Both the position numbers and the translations under genes were made by a program. Below, piece after piece: positions 15,525 through 18,562 of a stretch of 18,562 bases of DNA. The notes beneath the pieces are model-generated. The model did no database searches. It was not told the origin of the DNA and was given only the letters and a program-made list of their open reading frames with translations. The stretch is from CAYLZW01 sp964388085. GTDB lineage: Bacteria; Myxococcota; UBA727; CAYLZW01. Where the stretch lies: NCBI GenBank assembly GCA_964388085.1, contig CAYLZW010000097.1:1-18562 (forward strand). Reading direction: 5' to 3'. Positions within the stretch are counted from its first letter, which is position 1. Every line of letters starts with the position of its first letter.

Positions 15525-16516
15525 CAGTCGCGCCTCGCCGCCGCGGTGACGCTGTGGATGGCGCTCGACAGCCGTCGGCCAAGGTTCTCCTTGCGCCAGA
15601 AAAGTTGGTGCTCGAGGAAGCGCTGAAGCCGAATCGCCGACGAGCTGCGTGACCAACCGAACAGCTCCCGCAGCGTCTCCGGGGACAACTTGAACTCCTG
15701 GCCAAGCTCGTCCTCGGCGAGCTGCGAACGAGCGGAACCGTCGAACCGGTCGAGCGTAAGGTCTGGGAATTCGGTGGCCTCCCATTTCTGGTGTTCTTCA
15801 CCGAAGGGGTCGTCGCCTCGACGGATGCCCATCCCCCGCCCATACAGGACGCCGGGGATGCCGAGGTACATCGCGTAGAAGAGCGCGGTGCAGATCCTGT
15901 TCGCGGTTACGACGCTGTGCTCGCGCAGGGTGGTGATCAGACGCGCCAGAAAGTCGGGGTTTCTGTCGCGATGCCCGTTGGAGGTCACCGTGAATCCACG
16001 CGATGTGAACAGCGAGCGAAGGTTTGCGTCCTGGTGCTCGAACCAATACATGCAGACCGACACATCCGAGCAACCAATCCGACGGGCCAGCTCCTCGATG
16101 CTGTTCGCATAGTCGGCGTACACCCGGTGAACGTCCGTGATCGCGGCCTTTTCGAAGCCATGCATCGGAAAGGCGAGCAGACGCCGGCCGGTGCACGCGG
16201 GCTCACGATCTGGATCGAGATACAAGAACGGAGCGCCTACCGGGACGCAGGGCCGAACGCCGTCGGAGCGCAGGAGATCGAGCATGCGCCGTGACCAGAC
16301 GAATTTCGGCCACGGCGTTCGCCGGTCGACGCGCTGGAAGGGAAAGCGGCGCGCCCAGCCATGCTGTAGAGGTCCCGGTATGGGATAGGGCTCCGCTACG
16401 CCGCAATAGGTGCGGAGCAGCGACGCTTGGGAATAGTGGTCATTGTCCGGGAACCGGGGCGCCCACCTCTCCAGGAGGCCTCGCCTTCGCCCCTGCTCTC
16501 GCCGCCCGTCACTCAT
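15524..16516 (-). CDS. Unrecognised surface-polysaccharide cluster protein
   Basis: A 330-residue soluble-looking protein I cannot assign to a named family. It has no signal peptide and no membrane segment. Visible conserved-looking blocks are IPGPLQHGW (about 46-54), KFVWSRRML, VPVGAPFLYLDPD, LLAFPMHGFEKA, SVCMYWFEHQDA, TSNGHRDRNPDFLARL, and VVTANRICTALFYAMYLGIPGVLYG. The last block resembles the donor-site segment of GT-B enzymes such as CDP-glycerol or polysialic-type transferases, so a divergent glycosyltransferase or glycan-modifying enzyme is a reasonable inference, unproven. The C-terminal third is charged and Arg-rich. The start ATG at 16516 overlaps the Wzt-like ATPase gene by 8 bases, and its stop overlaps the next GT4 start by one base. 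It is therefore locked into the glycan operon directly after the exporter genes. Confidence 0.75.
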   Translation of the reverse strand: MSDGRREQGRRRGLLERWAPRFPDNDHYSQASLLRTYCGVAEPYPIPGPLQHGWARRFPFQRVDRRTPWPKFVWSRRMLDLLRSDGVRPCVPVGAPFLYLDPDREPACTGRRLLAFPMHGFEKAAITDVHRVYADYANSIEELARRIGCSDVSVCMYWFEHQDANLRSLFTSRGFTVTSNGHRDRNPDFLARLITTLREHSVVTANRICTALFYAMYLGIPGVLYGRGMGIRRGDDPFGEEHQKWEATEFPDLTLDRFDGSARSQLAEDELGQEFKLSPETLRELFGWSRSSSAIRLQRFLEHQLFWRKENLGRRLSSAIHSVTAAARRD

Positions 16517-17270
16517 CGAAGGCCGCCGCTGCGAGAGGCGATCGGGGTGACCGGTTGTCTGTGTCCGACGCCGGGAGGCCGTCGTTCGTCACCACGCCTT
16601 CGTCGATTTGGATCGTGCGCTGGCAGAAGCCGTGCACCAACCCCATATCATGGCTTACGAAGAGCACCGTGGCGCCATTGGCGGTGATGTCGCGCATCCT
16701 CTCGATGCAGCGCGTCTGAAATGCGGCGTCTCCAACAGAGAGGGCTTCATCGATCAGCAGAATGTCCGCGTCCACGTGGACGGCGATCGAGAACCCGAGG
16801 CGCGCCCGCATCCCCGTCGAGTAATAGCGCACCGGTGTGTCGACGAAGTCGGAGAGCTCGGCGAACCCGACGATCTCATCGAATCGCTGCCGAATCTGCT
16901 GCCGTGTCAGCCCAAGGACGGCGGCGTTCAACACGAGGTTCTCCCCGCCCGTCAGGTCGGGCACGAGCCCGGCGGTCAGATCGATGAGCGGCGATACTCG
17001 CCCGTGCGTCTCGACCCGGCCACGGTCGGCGCGCAGGATTCGACTAATCAACCGGAACAGTGTGCTCTTCCCTGCGCCGTTCCGACCCACCAGCCCAACG
17101 CGCTCGCCAGGCTCGACCTTGAAGGACACGCCGCGAAGCACCTGGCGTCGCTCGACGAGGGGCTCGCGCCTCGCAAGTCGCACGAGGGAGCTCTTGACGC
17201 TGCGCGCGTGGTAATACGGGAAGCTCTTGTGCACATCATCGAGCACGAGGGTGCCGCGCGGGGTCGTCAT
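16509..17270 (-). CDS. wzt: Polysaccharide ABC exporter ATPase (Wzt/KpsT/TagH type)
   Basis: The nucleotide-binding subunit of an ABC transporter that moves undecaprenyl-linked O-antigen or capsule-type glycan across the inner membrane. The 253-residue protein has Walker A GRNGAGKST (Lys68), the signature YYSTGMRARLGF (about 149-160), Walker B ILLIDEAL (Asp174, Glu175) and switch His207. The N-terminal extension before Walker A (PYYHARSVKSSLVRLARREP) is typical of this exporter subfamily. It ends about 45 residues after the switch His, so it lacks the C-terminal carbohydrate-binding domain of E. coli O9a Wzt. Export should therefore not depend on terminal-residue recognition by this protein. 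The ATG at 17270 overlaps the permease stop (ATGA), and the 3' end overlaps the next gene by 8 bases. Confidence 0.92.
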   Translation of the reverse strand: MTTPRGTLVLDDVHKSFPYYHARSVKSSLVRLARREPLVERRQVLRGVSFKVEPGERVGLVGRNGAGKSTLFRLISRILRADRGRVETHGRVSPLIDLTAGLVPDLTGGENLVLNAAVLGLTRQQIRQRFDEIVGFAELSDFVDTPVRYYSTGMRARLGFSIAVHVDADILLIDEALSVGDAAFQTRCIERMRDITANGATVLFVSHDMGLVHGFCQRTIQIDEGVVTNDGLPASDTDNRSPRSPLAAAAFDE

Positions 17271-18064
17271 AGCAGGTCAGCCACGCGCCACTGCAGGCGA
17301 CGAAACGATGCCCAGCCGAGCAGGGGCACCCCGATCACGGCGAACGTGCTGGAACACACCGCTACCGTGGATGGCATCGGGAGCGCCGGGTTCGTGAAGC
17401 CCTGAAACAGCCAAAGCAGCCCAACGAGAGGGTTCAAGTCGTAGAGGGGACGCAGGTGCTCCGGCACGCGAAGGACCGGGTACACAATCGGGCAAGCGTA
17501 GAACAGCAGCCGCAGTCCGAAGCGCACGAGGAACTCCACGTCGCGCAGAATGACATGGAGCGTCGACAGAAGGAGCCCTGCACCGAGCGCCAACAGGCCA
17601 ATCGCGGCGAGCCCGAGGGGCAGGAAAGCGACGCGCTCCCAGGCGATGTCGCCGCCGCGCGCGCTCGCGACTATTGCGCCCGCGAGTCCCAGCAGACAGC
17701 CAACGACCAGCGTCGTAAGCCGCGAGAACAGCACGGCGAAGATGAGGATCTCGCGCGGGAAGTAGCTCTTCTTCACGAGCGGTGCGTGCGCCAGCAGCGT
17801 TAGAGTCGACTGTTCAATGCCGCTCGAGAGAAACGTCCAAGCGAGCACGCCCATGAGCGCGAACAGCGCGTACTGCCCGAGCCCTGCGCCCGCGTCGAGG
17901 AAGGCGCCGAACACGACGCCATAGACGGCGACCAGCACGAGGGGCTCAGCCAGCGCCCAGAACACACCCACGACGCTGCGCTTGTAGCGAACCACCAGCT
18001 CGCGCCACCCAAGTACCAGCGCCAGGTCCCGATGTCGCCAAAGCTCGCGAAAGACGCCCAACAC
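17267..18064 (-). CDS. wzm: Polysaccharide ABC exporter permease (Wzm / ABC-2 type)
   Basis: The membrane subunit partner of the Wzt-like ATPase, forming the channel for lipid-linked glycan export. It shows the ABC-2 polysaccharide-permease pattern: an amphipathic N-terminus with LGWRELVVRYKRSVVGVFWA, about six hydrophobic helices, LVKKSYFPREILIF between helices two and three, HVILRDVEFLVRF, and a Pro-rich ACPIVYPVLRVP stretch before YDLNPLVGLL. The start is uncertain. A GTG at 18064 gives 265 residues and a 10-base gap after sctV; a TTG at 18097 adds eleven residues and overlaps sctV by 23 bases. Neither has a good Shine-Dalgarno, and the GTG is preferred because it suits the family length and avoids the overlap. 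Coupling to sctV translation is likely in either case. Confidence 0.88.
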   Translation of the reverse strand: MLGVFRELWRHRDLALVLGWRELVVRYKRSVVGVFWALAEPLVLVAVYGVVFGAFLDAGAGLGQYALFALMGVLAWTFLSSGIEQSTLTLLAHAPLVKKSYFPREILIFAVLFSRLTTLVVGCLLGLAGAIVASARGGDIAWERVAFLPLGLAAIGLLALGAGLLLSTLHVILRDVEFLVRFGLRLLFYACPIVYPVLRVPEHLRPLYDLNPLVGLLWLFQGFTNPALPMPSTVAVCSSTFAVIGVPLLGWASFRRLQWRVADLL

Positions 18065-18074
18065 GCCGCGCCGC

Positions 18075-18562
18075 CTATCCGAGCGAGATCCGAGCAATCG
18101 GCTGAATGTTCATCTCAGGACTCAGCTCCTGATACGAAAGTACCGCCAGGTGAGGGAACTCGAGCTCGACCAGCTTTCTGAAATACCGCCGAATCTCCAT
18201 CGTCGTCAGCACCACAGGCTGCTGGGCGCTCGGCGGCAGGTTACCCACCTCGTTGCGCACGGCAGCCAGGATCTCCTGCGTGATCTCCGGCTCCAAGGCC
18301 AGATAGGAGCCCGAGGAAGTGTGCTGTACCGACGAGCGCACGGTCTCCTCGATCTGTGGGTCCAGGAGGTACACGATTAACGTCGACTGGCCGCGCGTGT
18401 ACTTGTGCGAGATGTAGCGCTTCAAAGCGGCGCGCACATACTCCGTCAGCATCACGGTGTCGTTCTCGACCGGACCCCACTCCGCGAGCGCCTGGAGGAT
18501 GTTGCGCAGGTCGCGGATCGAGATCTCCTCCTCGACGAGGCGACGCAGGATGTCGGTGAGCT
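18075..18562 (-). CDS. sctV: Type III secretion export-gate protein SctV, C-terminal part (runs off right edge)
   Basis: SctV (LcrD/YscV/InvA family) forms the nonameric export gate of type III secretion systems at the inner membrane. The window holds the last 161 residues, within the cytoplasmic domain. The partial frame begins LTDILRRLVEEEISIRDLRN and continues with ALAEWGPVENDTVMLTEYVR, the most conserved block of the family. It ends with RRYFRKLVELEFPHLAVLSY, QELSPEMNIQPIARISLG and a TAG at 18075. The ExxPE-x-x-IQP-type ending favours non-flagellar SctV over flagellar FlhA. The transmembrane half is outside the window. The Wzm-like permease starts within about 10 bases downstream, so sctV and the glycan exporter are probably on one transcript. 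No terminator hairpin separates them. Confidence 0.9.
   Translation of the reverse strand, partial: LTDILRRLVEEEISIRDLRNILQALAEWGPVENDTVMLTEYVRAALKRYISHKYTRGQSTLIVYLLDPQIEETVRSSVQHTSSGSYLALEPEITQEILAAVRNEVGNLPPSAQQPVVLTTMEIRRYFRKLVELEFPHLAVLSYQELSPEMNIQPIARISLG

Noticed and set aside
15525..15785. 87-codon N-terminal extension of the 386-residue GT4
   Set aside because: It overlaps the preceding gene in another frame and lacks family similarity. The ATG at 15524 in a TGATG junction begins right at the first beta strand.
18065..18097. TTG at 18097 as the wzm start
   Set aside because: It would overlap sctV by 23 bases, has no ribosome site, and adds an Arg-rich lead. It was kept only as an alternative to the GTG at 18064.

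Overview
This is a GC-rich, densely packed chromosomal segment that most likely comes from a myxobacterium (Myxococcota). The main evidence is a MYXO-CTERM-like sorting tail on a large secreted protease, a type IV pilus PilB ATPase with an MshEN-type N-terminus, a non-flagellar type III export-gate gene (sctV), and heavy use of GTG starts with overlapping stop/start codons. The genus cannot be fixed from sequence reading alone. No RNA genes, insertion sequences, CRISPR arrays or rho-independent terminators were seen. No gene-free gap exceeds 200 bases; the two longest are 668-864, between aroE and pilB, and 2670-2810, the divergent ribF/protease spacer.

Left part, minus strand (1-2669): ribF and aroE overlap by four bases (GTGA). 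They are followed after about 200 bases by the 5' part of pilB, which runs off the left edge. This is housekeeping (FAD synthesis, shikimate pathway) placed in front of what is probably a pilus locus.

Middle, plus strand (2811-8623): a probable three-gene operon. It encodes a 1345-residue S8-type serine protease (signal peptide, BACON-like domain, catalytic domain with Ca-binding-type insertions, eight FG-GAP/VCBS-like repeats, MYXO-CTERM tail), a small lipoprotein of unknown family, and a class V PLP-dependent aminotransferase-fold enzyme. The lipoprotein and the PLP enzyme overlap by ATGA. The last gene collides tail to tail with the next block, with a 37-bp overlap of coding sequence.

Right part, minus strand (8587-18562), transcribed leftward: the 3' end of sctV, then an ABC-transporter-dependent surface polysaccharide cluster. 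In order of transcription it holds a Wzm-like permease, a Wzt-like ATPase without a carbohydrate-binding tail, an unrecognised 330-residue cluster protein, two GT4 glycosyltransferases, a GT2-GT4 fusion, a WecA/MraY-family initiating phosphoglycosyltransferase and another GT4. Spacing ranges from an 8-base overlap to a 40-base gap, so this reads as one operon with strong translational coupling. The expected scheme is that the MraY-family enzyme primes undecaprenyl phosphate, the glycosyltransferases extend the glycan on the cytoplasmic face, and Wzm/Wzt exports it. No Wzx, Wzy, ligase or nucleotide-sugar gene lies in the window.

Points most worth a second look: a G9 tract in frame inside a glycosyltransferase (possible phase-variation switch); the direct adjacency of sctV and the glycan exporter; the protease's apparent Asn-to-Asp change at the oxyanion-hole position; the protease/lipoprotein/PLP-enzyme operon; the GT2-GT4 fusion; and the unknown 330-residue protein.
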